Source: Melitaea cinxia (taxonomy: Eukaryota; Arthropoda; Insecta; Lepidoptera; Nymphalidae). From it: a stretch of DNA of 64,000 bases. Below, one piece after another: positions 21,594-32,438 of this stretch. The stretch is from NCBI RefSeq assembly GCF_905220565.1, contig NC_059395.1:15231289-15295288 (forward strand). The letters run 5' to 3'. The translations under genes were made by a program, and so were the position numbers. Each line of letters starts with the position of its first letter. Positions within the stretch are counted from its first letter, which is position 1. The notes under the pieces are model-generated. The model made no database searches. It worked only from the letters and a program-made list of their open reading frames with translations, and was not told the DNA's origin.

Positions 21594-24500
21594 TTATTTA
21601 TAAATACTTGTAAAATATTCATCTTCTAAATCATAAAGGTCTGCAGCTATGTCGTCACGAAGTGACATAAGTTTTTGATCACACTCTTGCTGTTTTGTGC
21701 GGAATAACTTGGAATTTTGTGTTATAGCTTCATTCACTGATGGGAAATCGTTCAAAATTAAATACTGTTTTATATCAGAAACTAACTTCATCAGTGACTC
21801 CCCTGCTCTAACTGAAAGAAAGATTGTTTATTTGATTATTACTTCAATATATATATTATTATAGATCACTATGTGAAGATTTTACCAATATTTGCTGCTC
21901 TAACTTGCATTTCAAATGTATCTTGTTCAATTTGAGTCATTCTATTCAGCTGGGATTCATTTTCACCTTTAGCCAACTTTATGATTTCTGGAAATGACCT
22001 TTACATATTAGTATTGTCATTGTATTGGCAGTTTTAACAAAAAAAAAAAAAAAAAAAACTAGATATATCAGCCATTCTAAAACACAGGCATTAAGATGAC
22101 TACTACCTTAGAAACAGATGACGTTGTGTGAATGTTAAATGTATTAATTTAATCACTAGGTGCTGCCCGTGACATCGTCTGCGTGAATGCTATACAGCAC
22201 CAAAAAACACCTACGATTATACCTTTTAAAATAACATTCATTTACCCGTTTCTTCTTTACATTTCATATCTACAGAAAAATCTCATAGATGGTGCTGCTT
22301 TAAGATTGTCTTGTCTACTTATATTCATTTAATCATGTTTATCGGCTTAGTTACTTATATTGCGTGATTTTTATAGTGTGAAGTTAGCTTATATAGTATG
22401 GTTACTAACATAATAACAACAACATTCAAATATGCGTCGTTAGATTACACGTTGTTACAGAATGCCTTGAAAAAATAAAGGTTCTCTGCTCGTTCCCTGT
22501 AGGTGGTAGCGTAATAATATGTAGCCTATATGTTGACCTAACTTCTTAATAATATTCGTGCCAAATTTGAAGTAAATCCATGCGGTACTTTTCGAGTTTA
22601 TCCCGGACATACATACAGACAAACAGACAAAAATTCTAAAAACCATATTTTTGGCTTCGGTAACGATTGTAGATCACACCCCAAGTATTCTTTTAAAAAA
22701 ATATTCAATGTACAGTTTTGACTTTCCTACCATTTTATTATATGTAAAGATTTACAAGAGAAGAGGTTAATTTAGTTTTTGTCACAATTTACAATTCTCA
22801 ATTGTTAAACAGTTTAATTTATCATGAATTGGTTTTTACTTCGGCCTATCGCAGTCCACTGCTGGAAATAGGCCCCCCCAAGTTTGAACCATTGAATCAG
22901 TTACATGCAAGTTAATTTTATTTCGTTTGATGTTATAAATCTAACAACTATTTGATACTCAATTATTTGATATTCATGCTCCTTTACGTCCAGTCAAACT
23001 TAAACATCTCCCTGCACCATGGTTAACCGAAGATATTAAGGCACTTATGGTTAAACGCAACACATCCAAGTCGAAATTTAAGCTTAACCCTACTGAAGAT
23101 AATCTCACTAAATACAAAAAGCTACGGAACCGATGCAATAGACTCTGTAGAGATGCACAATGCAATTTTATAAATAATTCCATAAACAACAAAAGTACTT
23201 CTGATGTTTGGAAGTTTCTGAACACATTAGGGATTGGGAGGCAACGTGATAATATTTGTAAATCAACTGATCTTGACACACTCAACAACTATTTCACCAC
23301 TGTTGATGTTTTGACTTCTAGTATTAGAGACAATACTATTGCTGAAATTTCTCTTCAGTCAAAAATAAATAATACTCCATTCCGTTTTCATTCTGTCGAT
23401 ATAGAGGATGTCTACAAGCATGTCCAGGCTATTAAATCGGATGCCATTGGTTGTGATGGAGTGAGCCGACGAATGATCACTCTATTTATAAACACAGTTC
23501 TTCCTATCATTTGCAATATTTTCAATCATTCTCTTTCATCTAATACTTTTCCTGAATTATGGCGTCTTGCTCATGTCATTCCTATTCCTAAGCTTTCCAA
23601 CCCCTCCTCACACACTAATTATAGACCGATTTCCGTGCTACCATTCTTGTCCAAGGTTCTTGAAAGAATCGTTCATAAGCAACTAACGCACTACTTACAT
23701 GACAATAATATCCTCAGTCCTTTCCAGTCTGGTTTCCGCCCTGGGCACAGCACTGTTTCGGCTCTTGCTAAAATATGTGACGACATGAGGCTTGGGATTG
23801 ATAAGCAGATCACAATTATTGTTCTATTAGACTTTTCGAACGCATTTAACACTGTTGACCATGACATTCTCCTCGCAATTTTCGAAAACTTAAATTTCTC
23901 ACCAGATGCTGTTAATTGGTTCCGTTCCTATCTTTATGATCGCGCACAAAGAATTCGAACCATTGACAAGCTCTCTTCATGCAGCCGTCTCAGAGCTGGA
24001 GTATCTCAGGGTGGTGTTCTTTCCCTCTTCTGTTCTCCATATTTATTAATTTTTTAACTTATATTCTTTCTCTTCCTTTTCATTTATATGCTGATGACTT
24101 GCAGATCTATCTGACAACTCCTGTTGACGATATGGCTACAGCAATTGGTCGTGTTAACCAGGAACTTGCAGTTATATGTTCTTGGTGTAAATCGTATGGA
24201 CTGTCGATAAATCCTAATAAGTCGCAAATTTCCATAATAGGTAATTCTATACAGATATCCAAAGTAGATGTTTCCTATCTTCCTCCTGTCTGTTTTGGTG
24301 GCTCGAAATTAGAATTTCATGATATTATCAAAAATCTAGGCCTTATTCTAGACAGCACACTTTCTTGGAGACCTCAAGTTGCTGAGATCAGTCGCAAAAT
24401 ATATGCTGCAATCGGCACATTGAGAAAGTGGAAAAATTTCTTGCCTATCAAAACTAAGATATCACTTGCCCACACACTTCTTTTCCCTATTCTTGATTAC

Positions 24501-25761
24501 GCTGATGTCTGACCTGTCCGAAACTCTCCTTAATAAACTTGAACGCCTTCAAAACATGATCATCAAATTCATATTTGGTTTAAGAAAGTACGATCATATC
24601 TCAGATTATCGAGCACAGCTTAACTGGCTTAAAATAAGAGAACGCCGCAACTTACATCTTCTATCTTTTCTCTACTCTATCCTTTTCCATCCCACTACTC
24701 CCCCATACCTAAAAAAATGTTTTACTTTTCTAGGCTCGGACGTGCCCAGTACGTTGGGCCTTCGTTCTCAGGGTGACAACAGACTTAAACATCCTATATC
24801 GCACAGTCAATGTTACAGCAAATCTTTTTGTGTTAAGGCCGTAAAACTGTGGAATCCCGCGAGACATTCGCCAAGCAGAGTCAATTGATATTTTTAAACG
24901 ACGTGTTAAAAAACATTTTCTATCTACATATCGTTAATAACATTTATTTATATGATATTTATATATTATTATTTGTAAATAATTATTGTTAATGTATATC
25001 TTATGTATCTAATTATTTTTTTATGCATATTATTATGTAAATATATGTATGCCTCAGTGTAATTATGTATGTGTATGTTATATGTATGTATGTATGTATG
25101 TATATATGTGTTTTACATTATATAATAAAATATTTACTTATTTACATGTTTTTTTTTTCCTTTTTTTTAATACTTATGTAAGTTTATCATATCGTAGTTT
25201 TTACCTATTTATAATTGATCTTTACTCCTTAATTTGTGCACACCTTAACCGCTGCTATTGTATCGTGTCCTGTACCCAAAGGTTATCTGGAAGAGATCGC
25301 TATTTGGCGATAAGATCGCCTTTGTACATCTTCTATTGTGTCTTTCTTTATATGTGTCTGTATTTCGGTGTACATTAAGAATAAATAAATAAAAAAAAAA
25401 AAAAAATCTAACAACTGTAAGATTATTTATGTGATACGACTTTCAAGAGTTTTACTATTGGTGGTAAATAAAATCAATTTTTTTTTTATTATCCAGAATG
25501 ATGGAATTCTGTTGAAAAGATGAGCAAAATCTAAAGGTACAAATACACCTCATATAAACAGTGATTATAATAAGTTACAAAAAATATACAAGAATAAATA
25601 AACCAATTAACGTTTTCTTTAAGACTTACAACTAAGGTTATAATCAACTTTTTGCATCACTTACCTTCAAAATTTTCTAGCATACTTTTAACGTCTTCTT
25701 TAAGCCTCGTCGTGTAAGATTTTAGTAATGCCTCTTTGTTCTGTGGTAAATTTCGATGCAT
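21594..25761 (-). CDS. MED22: Mediator complex subunit 22
   Basis: MED22 is a head-module subunit of Mediator and helps relay activator signals to RNA polymerase II. The exons are 25665-25761, 21886-21987 and 21594-21811, 138 residues in all. The spliced protein contains LPQNKEALLKSYTTRLKEDV, VRAANI-VRAGESLMKLVSDI and LILNDFPSVNEAI, all diagnostic of MED22, and a coiled-coil C-terminus ending LYDLEDEYFTSIYK. The length matches the short isoform of the family. The first intron is about 3.7 kb because a LINE (22950-25403) and smaller repeats have entered it. A minus-strand AATAAA lies at 21502-21497. The I-type LINE begins about 260 bp upstream of the start codon. Confidence 0.93.
22030..22945. 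repeat. Repeat debris in MED22 intron 1
   Basis: An A-run (about 22041-22059) is followed by SINE-like sequence with GGTGCTGCCCGTGACATCGT. At 22555-22660 is a retroposon scrap with GACATACATACAGACAAACA. At 22840-22880 is a short RTE-type tail (CGCAGTCCACTGCTGGA) matching the end of 1660-1990. No open frame of interest. Confidence 0.5.
22950..25403 (+). mobile_element. 5'-truncated LINE (CR1/Jockey group) in MED22 intron 1
   Basis: Flanked by 13-bp direct repeats AAATCTAACAACT (22937-22949 and 25404-25416). It encodes the reverse transcriptase from the linker to the C-terminus in three frames: 23047-24057 (KSDAIGCDGVS, NYRPISVLPFLSKVLERIV, LLDFSNAFNTVDHDIL, GVSQGGVLS), 23979-24512 with the intact FHLYADDLQIY box, and 24466-24888. 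The 3' UTR contains GGTTATCTGGAAGAGATCGC and ends in AATAAATAAATAAA plus an A-run. The same UTR recurs at 43500-43820. Frameshifts show it is dead. It lies antisense to MED22. Confidence 0.92.
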
Positions 25762-26084
25762 CTTAATAGTAAATTAAAGAGCCGTAAATGTAAAATTGGT
25801 GCCTATTCAAAAATTTATTGACCACTGTTGCCTTATACAGTAGAAAATGTTACGTCCAATTTAAACAAAAATCCAATCACAGTTGTGTAGAAAAATTATT
25901 TCAAGTTTATCTTTAATTGTTGTAACAATAAATAACTTTTTTTATGTCTGTGTCTTAAAACAATCAAGAACTCAAGACAATAACAAAAACAATATTCTAT
26001 AATGTTGTTTTAAAATTTATCCCCAATAGGGAAAGGCAAAGGACTATAATCCATACAGCCTAGTCTGAATTTGTAAGTTTCGTT

Positions 26085-26260
26085 CTGATATATCAAAAGG
26101 CCGGAGCCAAGTCTGAAGTAACTTTATTGTTCTTCTGATTCGATGACTGGTAGAGTAAGGCCGAAACCAAGTCTGAAATTTCATATTTTCGTCTACTCTT
26201 CTTTGTCTATAAGTGATAGGCGAGGTCGAAACCAAGTCTGTAATAGGCCGAAGCCTGAAA
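26085..26260 (-). repeat. Tandem motif in the LINE 3' UTR
   Basis: Blocks reading GGCCGAAACCAAGTCTGAAA (plus sense, with variants GGCCGGAGCCAAGTCTGAAG and AGGTCGAAACCAAGTCTG) recur at about 60-70-bp spacing (26099, 26159, 26221). They sit between the ORF2 stop and the 3' end and may be a 3' UTR structural or RT-recognition element. Confidence 0.6.
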
Positions 26261-26308
26261 TATCAAAATAAAATTTCACATCCGATGAATGAAGGTCCTG
26301 ATCCTGTT

Positions 26309-26771
26309 TCAAATATCATTGATAGTATTGCAAATAAATTCAAATATACTAGTATAGTTATCCAAATTACTCAATAAATCTTGTGTATTGCGCGGGACAT
26401 TTTTTGGTCCAGAAGTTGATAACAAGTTGGCTATAAATAAGAGGCGTTCCAGATTAAAAGCGGAGCATTCAAAAAATATGTGATCTAAAGACTGTGTAGA
26501 GTTGTTGGTGCAATGTGGGCAAACGGGCGATGAGATGATACGCATACGATTCAAATGTGCATTAAATCTGCAATGTCCAAATCTCAAGCGGCATAGTATT
26601 GTATAATATTTTCTGCTTCTATGTTGATGCGATTTAGTAAACCAAGGACTTTTTCCAATATCTTGATTTATCTGAGCATACCAAGATCCTTTTCTTAACA
26701 AGGTTTGTCGCCAAAGATCACGCCAATCAGATAGGATTTTTGATTTAATAGCAACTAATAGATCAGTGTAT
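26309..26771 (-). CDS. LINE ORF2, C-terminal segment
   Basis: The last 152 codons of the interrupted LINE ORF2. After the insertion point the frame reads TDLLVAIKSKILSDWRDLWR and then a cysteine-histidine motif (CRLRFGHCRFNAHL... CPHCTNN...HIFFEC), the usual CCHC region after RNase H in I-type elements. It continues the frame of 32439-35771 exactly when the transposon and one GTAT copy are removed. Confidence 0.9.
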
Positions 26772-27639
26772 GAGCAATTCTCAAAATAATGCTGAATGAT
26801 TATTGTATTGCTGTCCCATAAATTGACTTAATTTTTTTAAATGGTAGAAAAATATTATGTTCAAGATAATAATTAAATAAATAAAATCACTGAATTACTG
26901 TTTACATTCTTGCTTTCATTCTTATGACAAATTGATAATTTATGAAAAAAAAACAAAAAAAGATAAACTATTGAGTGTGCAAATGTATGGAGAGTGATGT
27001 GTCCCATTTAGCAGTGTATGACTTTCTATAGGTTTTTTTTTTAATATTATAGGCTGGCATTTAATTTTATGATGCTATTTTACGCTGTTACTATCAATTT
27101 ATCACTCGAATATACAATTTTGCGAAAAACATTGCATATTTTAAAAATAAATATATTTTATAACATGTCTTTAAAAAGTTCCTTTTGCGTTTTCTTATTT
27201 TGTTACGTGGTTTATGGAAAATATATAAAAACAAGTTAGTAGATTATGGTTTTCTGTGAAATGGCAACATTTAAGAAGAACGAAAACCTAAAATTAGCAT
27301 TGCCTTCACTAGGCGGATTCATTTGAAAATATCGTTTCATTGTGTGGTCCTCGCCGGATTCAAAATTTTCTTCTTGTTTTGTAACTGTATTAACAAGGGT
27401 AAGTTTATAATTTTTAATGTTTATAGTGTTAAGAATTGATAATTGTTTATTACATTTTTGATATCTTATCACCTACAGTCGATTTTATCAGATTTTATTG
27501 TAGAAATAGATGAAATAAAAGTTATGGTCTGTGTTCGTTACTTCCTCTTTGGTTACTTTTGTTTGGTTATGTATAAGAAGAATATGAAGTAACAAAATAG
27601 GAAAACGTAAGGCAGAGTCTACATTGCATTTTTACCCAA

Positions 27640-28000
27640 CTATAGCACAATATAAGGGAGGGTTATTTTTGCCTTTATGTCTATAACTATTTAGTTCTTT
27701 TCTCGAGTTCGAGGTTCTCAGTTTGACCTGTATGTTTGTATGTATGTACGTATATATGCTTGTCCGCGATTTTCTCAAAAACTACTGATGCTATTTGGAT
27801 GGGGTTTTCACCATTGGGTAGCACATTTATTCAAAGTATAAGCTTTTGTCGGATTTCCAATGATTTTTTTTTGTGTTTAAGTGGGTTGTAGGTGGCTTAG
27901 ATTAACAATTAGACCCAGTAAGTAGGTTTGGCACTTCAATCGGGTTCTAGGGTTACAGTCTATTTTACGATTTTTTGTTGTGGTTTTGAGTGTGGTTTCC
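27640..28000 (+). repeat. Repeat scrap in the transposon 5' region
   Basis: The part around GTCCGCGATTTTCTCAAAAA and TGATGCTATTTGGATGGGGT resembles short interspersed sequence found widely in lepidopteran introns. The remaining 5' region (26830-28430) shows no convincing open frame. A TTATTTGCAG acceptor at 28411-28420 just before the ATG suggests a spliced 5' UTR. Confidence 0.4.
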
Positions 28001-28430
28001 TGAATTCCCCTGATAAAAAACCCTCGCTAAGTTCCTTCTCAGCTGAGCTGTGTTTTTGAGGTCACAATAGATTTTTGTTTTAAGTTGACCTGATTGCCTA
28101 GGAATCTTCATGATATTAAAGAAAGTTTGAATTATAATGGTTGAGATTGTACCAGGCGCTTCCAATAGGGTGGACAAGACAACGTCTGTCAAGATATAGC
28201 TGTCTATTCATATATAATTCAGTAGTTCCTTTCAATAAATATGCAAATTATTTTACTAATGTTGTTAATTAATCTGTTTTTACACATGGCGGAATGAAGC
28301 AGGTATATGCGTTTAGGATGAGATTTTGTTTCTTTATTTTTTCGACTTAAACGTAGTTAGGTAATTACTAAAAATCATCGTTATTAGCTAGCTTTAAATG
28401 TAAAAATAATTATTTGCAGTAAATTCAAGA

Positions 28431-31142
28431 ATGCCATTAACAAATGCAGAAAAGCAGAGACGCTATAAAGAGCGCCTTAAACAAGATCCAGAAAAATTTG
28501 AATACTACAGAAAAAAAAATTTAGAGAGAATTAAATCTAAATATAAATATAAAAAAGTTAGTGAATTAAATGATAGAGAAAAATCGGAGGTGAGAAGAAA
28601 ATGGCGGGAACAAAAGCGACAGAAGAAAAAAGAGAACAGCACTATAGAAACAGTTACACCTACCAGTTCTGAAATAACAAGTACTGCTAGCGACATCACT
28701 GCAATGTCAAATGTCAAAAGTATTCAAAGATCTAGAAATATGTACCGAAAGAAATATAATGCATCTCAAAATCGCATTATTACTTTACTTCGCCAAAATG
28801 AAGCTTTGAGAAAAAAACTGTATCGCATCCAGAAGAAACAAAGGGAAACAATAGACACACTACAAATTTTAGATATACTAAAACTACGGGCTAGGAACGA
28901 ATTTCTAGAAAAAGCTTTAAAAGATACGTATAAAAGCTGTAAGCATAACAACGAAAGGAATGTACTTAAAAGGATTGCTGTGCAGAAATCTACGACTCAA
29001 ATAAAGGCAAAGACTTATATGCTGAATATGTTAGGCGTTAAGGGAGGTATCAAAAAGAAGAAAGAAAAGGAGAAGAAGATAGTGAAAATAAAAAGAGAAG
29101 TCGAGAAGTTTTTTTTGAGAGATGATATTACAAGAGCTACAGCAGGGAAAAGAGAATGCGTAACCAAAAATAAATGCAAAAAACAAATTAGATATCTAAA
29201 TAATACTTTAAAAAATATATATGAGATTTTTAAAAAGGAAGGTGGATCCGTTTCTTTTGCTACTTTCTGTAGATTTAAACCTTTTTATATACTTTCTCCA
29301 TCAATAAAGAAAAGAGAAACGTGTTTGTGTAAATCACACAGCAATTTTGATTTCAAATGTGTAGCACTCAGACGGCGCAACATCATTTTATATCCCAATT
29401 CCTACGAACTGATAAAGGACAATGTATGCAACATAAAAAATTATAACTGCATGTATGGCAAATGTTTACAGTGCAAATGTAAAAAAATTAATTATAATAT
29501 AGAAGACCCAGAGATGACAATAGAATGGAAAATGTGGGAGACAGTTCAGCATACTTACAAAAAGAAGACAGCTAAAGACAAAAATATATCTATGTTAACG
29601 AAAAAAACTACTAAAAGGAATAAAACTGGAACTGTTCAACTTTTAGTTGACGCTTTGGAAGCAGATATTTCTAAATTTAAAACACATGTTTTTAATTTTT
29701 TGCATCAAAATGATGAATATAAAAATTGCAAAGAACATTTAGATGAAAATGAAGCTGCCATACATTGCGACTTTTCGGAAAACTACGTGTGCAAGATGGG
29801 TACTGAAGTACAATCAATGCATTTTGGCGCCTCCAAAATACAAGTAACATTGCATACGGGTGTCATATATTGCAAAGAGACAAAGCAATCATTTTGTACA
29901 ATTTCACCAAGCAATGTTCATCAACCAGAAGCTATATGGGCTCATTTAATACCAATACTCGAAGTAACCAAAACACTGATACCTAACCTTAAAAAATTAT
30001 ATATTTTATCTGATGGACCAAGTTCTCAATATAAGCAAAAAAAGAACTTTTACCTAATCAAACATTTTGCCGTTTTATACAATATTGATATATCATGGTC
30101 CTTTTTTGAAAGCGGTCACGGAAAAGGCGTGGCTGATGCCATAGGCGGTGTTGTCAAAAGAGCCTTAGACCGTGAAGTATCCTACGGTAAAGATATTCAA
30201 AATGCCTCCGACGTCTACTCGTCTTTAGAACAGGCTGTACCGTCAATAAAATGTATTTACATCAGTGAAAAAGAAATTGATGAAGTTCGCAAATTAATAC
30301 CAACTTCTCTGAAAGCTGTTCCAGGTACTATGAGTATCCATGAGGTTATAGCCATGAAAAGTAATGATAAATTAATTTATCATCGTCCATTAACTTGTTT
30401 TTGTAACGGTTTTATCTGCAATTGTTTTGATATGAAAATGCACCAATTCGAAACAGTTTTTACTGAGAAGCCAACGGATCCTTCAACGCCTGCTAACACC
30501 GATATTTCATGTTGCGATGACTTGTTTTCTGTTACGGATTTATTATTAGATGAAAATGTAGCTTTAAATGAAGAAATTGAGTGCGTATCTCAAGTTATAG
30601 ATATGGAACAACATACTGAAAATAGTTTAGCCACAAAAATAACTGTTGTTAATGAAGAGATTGTCAGCGTACTTACTAACGAAAATATTAACGATCAAGT
30701 TTTAGACATAGAGTATAATGCCGAACCTAATGCAACCACAGAAATAACTGTTTGTAATGAAGATATTGAATCGATTAAGGAAAATATTAACAGTCAAGTA
30801 TTAGGTATAAAACAAGACACTGAACAAAATTTCATTACAAATATTGTAGATATATCAGACATTACACACAATGACAAAAAACAATTACATAATGTGCAGC
30901 TTAATTTAGGAGGGCCAAATCCTTCAACTTTACAAATAACTGACAAATCAATATTTTCGCAAACAAAATCTTTACGAACCGTAGTAAGACGTCTAGTTCC
31001 TTGTACACGATGCAAGATGGGTATGAGCATGTATGAACTAGTAAGATGTATGACGTGTAACAGATATTATTGTCGGCGTTGCATTGGTGGAGAGACAGAT
31101 ACGGACTTCATAATTTGTGCCTCATGTTTTAATTCATTTTGA
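28431..31142 (+). CDS. Putative DDE/D transposase of the 5.67-kb transposon
   Basis: An intact 903-residue protein. Residues 1-75 are a basic, charged segment (MPLTNAEKQRRYKERLKQDP at the start) of the kind that leads several uncharacterised animal proteins. A coiled coil follows at about 100-170. Around 225-300 is a conserved block: FLRDDITRATAGKRECVTKN, then SFATFCRFKPFYILSPS and CLCKSH. The likely catalytic core holds CDFSENY (D447), ILSDGPSSQYKQK (D528) and FFESGHGKGVADAIGG (E560 or D569), a spacing compatible with an RNase H-fold D-D-E/D enzyme. Residues 858-900 form a CxxC x4 zinc module (CTRC, CMTC, CRRC, CASC). Between lies an acidic, low-complexity linker (about 690-840). Base use is AT-rich like the surroundings. 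The family is known to me only as uncharacterised proteins, so activity is unproven. Confidence 0.75.
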   Translation: MPLTNAEKQRRYKERLKQDPEKFEYYRKKNLERIKSKYKYKKVSELNDREKSEVRRKWREQKRQKKKENSTIETVTPTSSEITSTASDITAMSNVKSIQRSRNMYRKKYNASQNRIITLLRQNEALRKKLYRIQKKQRETIDTLQILDILKLRARNEFLEKALKDTYKSCKHNNERNVLKRIAVQKSTTQIKAKTYMLNMLGVKGGIKKKKEKEKKIVKIKREVEKFFLRDDITRATAGKRECVTKNKCKKQIRYLNNTLKNIYEIFKKEGGSVSFATFCRFKPFYILSPSIKKRETCLCKSHSNFDFKCVALRRRNIILYPNSYELIKDNVCNIKNYNCMYGKCLQCKCKKINYNIEDPEMTIEWKMWETVQHTYKKKTAKDKNISMLTKKTTKRNKTGTVQLLVDALEADISKFKTHVFNFLHQNDEYKNCKEHLDENEAAIHCDFSENYVCKMGTEVQSMHFGASKIQVTLHTGVIYCKETKQSFCTISPSNVHQPEAIWAHLIPILEVTKTLIPNLKKLYILSDGPSSQYKQKKNFYLIKHFAVLYNIDISWSFFESGHGKGVADAIGGVVKRALDREVSYGKDIQNASDVYSSLEQAVPSIKCIYISEKEIDEVRKLIPTSLKAVPGTMSIHEVIAMKSNDKLIYHRPLTCFCNGFICNCFDMKMHQFETVFTEKPTDPSTPANTDISCCDDLFSVTDLLLDENVALNEEIECVSQVIDMEQHTENSLATKITVVNEEIVSVLTNENINDQVLDIEYNAEPNATTEITVCNEDIESIKENINSQVLGIKQDTEQNFITNIVDISDITHNDKKQLHNVQLNLGGPNPSTLQITDKSIFSQTKSLRTVVRRLVPCTRCKMGMSMYELVRCMTCNRYYCRRCIGGETDTDFIICASCFNSF

Positions 31143-31251
31143 ACAGCTTTTAGTGGGTAGGTATTATAAATAAAATACAGATAGATTTTATAAAGAAACA
31201 GATATATTAAACATATTTATTGGTTTCAGGTACAGTCCCCCGTTTTTAGAA

Positions 31252-31545
31252 ATGGGAGTATTAATAAACATTGACAAGTTTTTGTCTAAGTCTGACTTCC
31301 GCTTTCTTCTAAGAAACAAGTTGCCTTGGCCTTGGAGCGAAACACACTATATAAAATCGCCAAGCTGTGTTAATTGTAATTGGCAGACAAAACCATTTAT
31401 CATCATGCAAATTCACTTTGTATCATCAATGAATACTGAAGCCATAAAGAGTTTATTGGATGATATATATGTTTGGTGCCCTAATTGTGATTTTTTCTTA
31501 TATGATCATTACACTCCAGACGAGTGTGAGATTTGCAATGCGTAA
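31252..31545 (+). CDS. Small cysteine-rich ORF downstream of the transposase
   Basis: A 97-codon frame inside the same transposon, 109 bases after the 903-codon ORF. It contains CVNC (near residue 42), CPNC and CEIC motifs, suggesting a small zinc-binding protein. A TTTATTGGTTTCAG acceptor ends at about 31230, 22 bases before its ATG, so it may be a spliced second product or an alternative last exon. I recognise no family. It could be a chance frame, although the paired CxxC motifs argue against that. Confidence 0.5.
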   Translation: MGVLINIDKFLSKSDFRFLLRNKLPWPWSETHYIKSPSCVNCNWQTKPFIIMQIHFVSSMNTEAIKSLLDDIYVWCPNCDFFLYDHYTPDECEICNA

Positions 31546-32438
31546 TTTTTATAATAATTTCATAGCTAATATAATAGCATAAGTAAATAATACTTAAGTT
31601 TATTTGATATCCCATTTGTGATTTAGACATACTTACCTATAAGGATTTTTGATTTATTTACTTTAGAATAAGTATAATTAATTTTCACGTAAAATGTGAT
31701 TGATAGTACAGTATTCAACGACAGTTCTTTTAAAATACTATGCTCGGACAAAATTTGTGATTTCTAATATAGCTGATTAACATCATTCTCAATCTTAAGT
31801 TCGAATTATGTTAAATAAAAACATTGTTTTGAAGTGTATTGTATATACTCAGCCTTATAAGTTCTTGTTGTGTTACCAAAGTTCCTACTTTGTTATTGTC
31901 CTGATAGAGATGACTGATTTTGCTATTATTATTTAAAATTTAACAATTTTTTATAATAATTAAGAATGTTAGAGCATAGATTGTTGATTTATTTTGTAAT
32001 TTTAATTAAAAAATGACTGAGATTCTGCCTGTGAACTTAATAATTTAAAATATTTTCCAAGCAGGTGTTCCAAAGGTAACGAAATGGACAAAATGTTGTC
32101 TATTTCTTCTAAAGTATTGATCTGATAATTAAAGTTTTTTGTTATCTGTCTGTGTTTTCATTTAAAATATTTAAAATGTATTAAAAAGGTTTGCAATCTT
32201 TTACGTGTTTTCATTTTTAACGAATTTTATTCGGTAACGTAATAAGAACATTTTTAGACCATCGTCTTAAAAACTTATATTTTTTTCCAAGAAATATTAA
32301 ATAAATAAGGTAGCTTTATAAAAAATAATAAAATTTGAATATGTCTTTATTAATTGGAAACATTAATAAGTAGGGTACTGTCATTTTGTTTTTTAAAGTC
32401 AAAATAAAAATTTTTCAGCATTATTTTGAGAATTGCTC

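Larger units (their letters stand above)
26772..32438 (+). mobile_element. 5.67-kb DNA transposon, Sola-like, with intact transposase-type ORF
   Basis: Perfect 25-bp terminal inverted repeats begin GAGCAATTCTCAAAATAATG (26772-26796, inverse at 32414-32438). A 4-bp duplication GTAT flanks them (26768-26771 and 32439-32442). Removing the element and one GTAT restores an uninterrupted LINE ORF2, which fixes both ends to the base. It carries a 903-codon ORF (28431-31142) and a 97-codon ORF (31252-31545) on the plus strand. The 4-bp duplication and the apparent D-D-E/D catalytic layout fit the Sola superfamily best among those I know, but the assignment is an inference. Intact ORF and perfect ends indicate a recent, possibly mobile copy. 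Confidence 0.9.

Noticed and set aside
27236..27472. Minus-strand 78-codon ORF in the transposon 5' region as a second transposon gene
   Set aside because: No recognisable motif, low complexity, and opposite orientation to the transposase; not supported.
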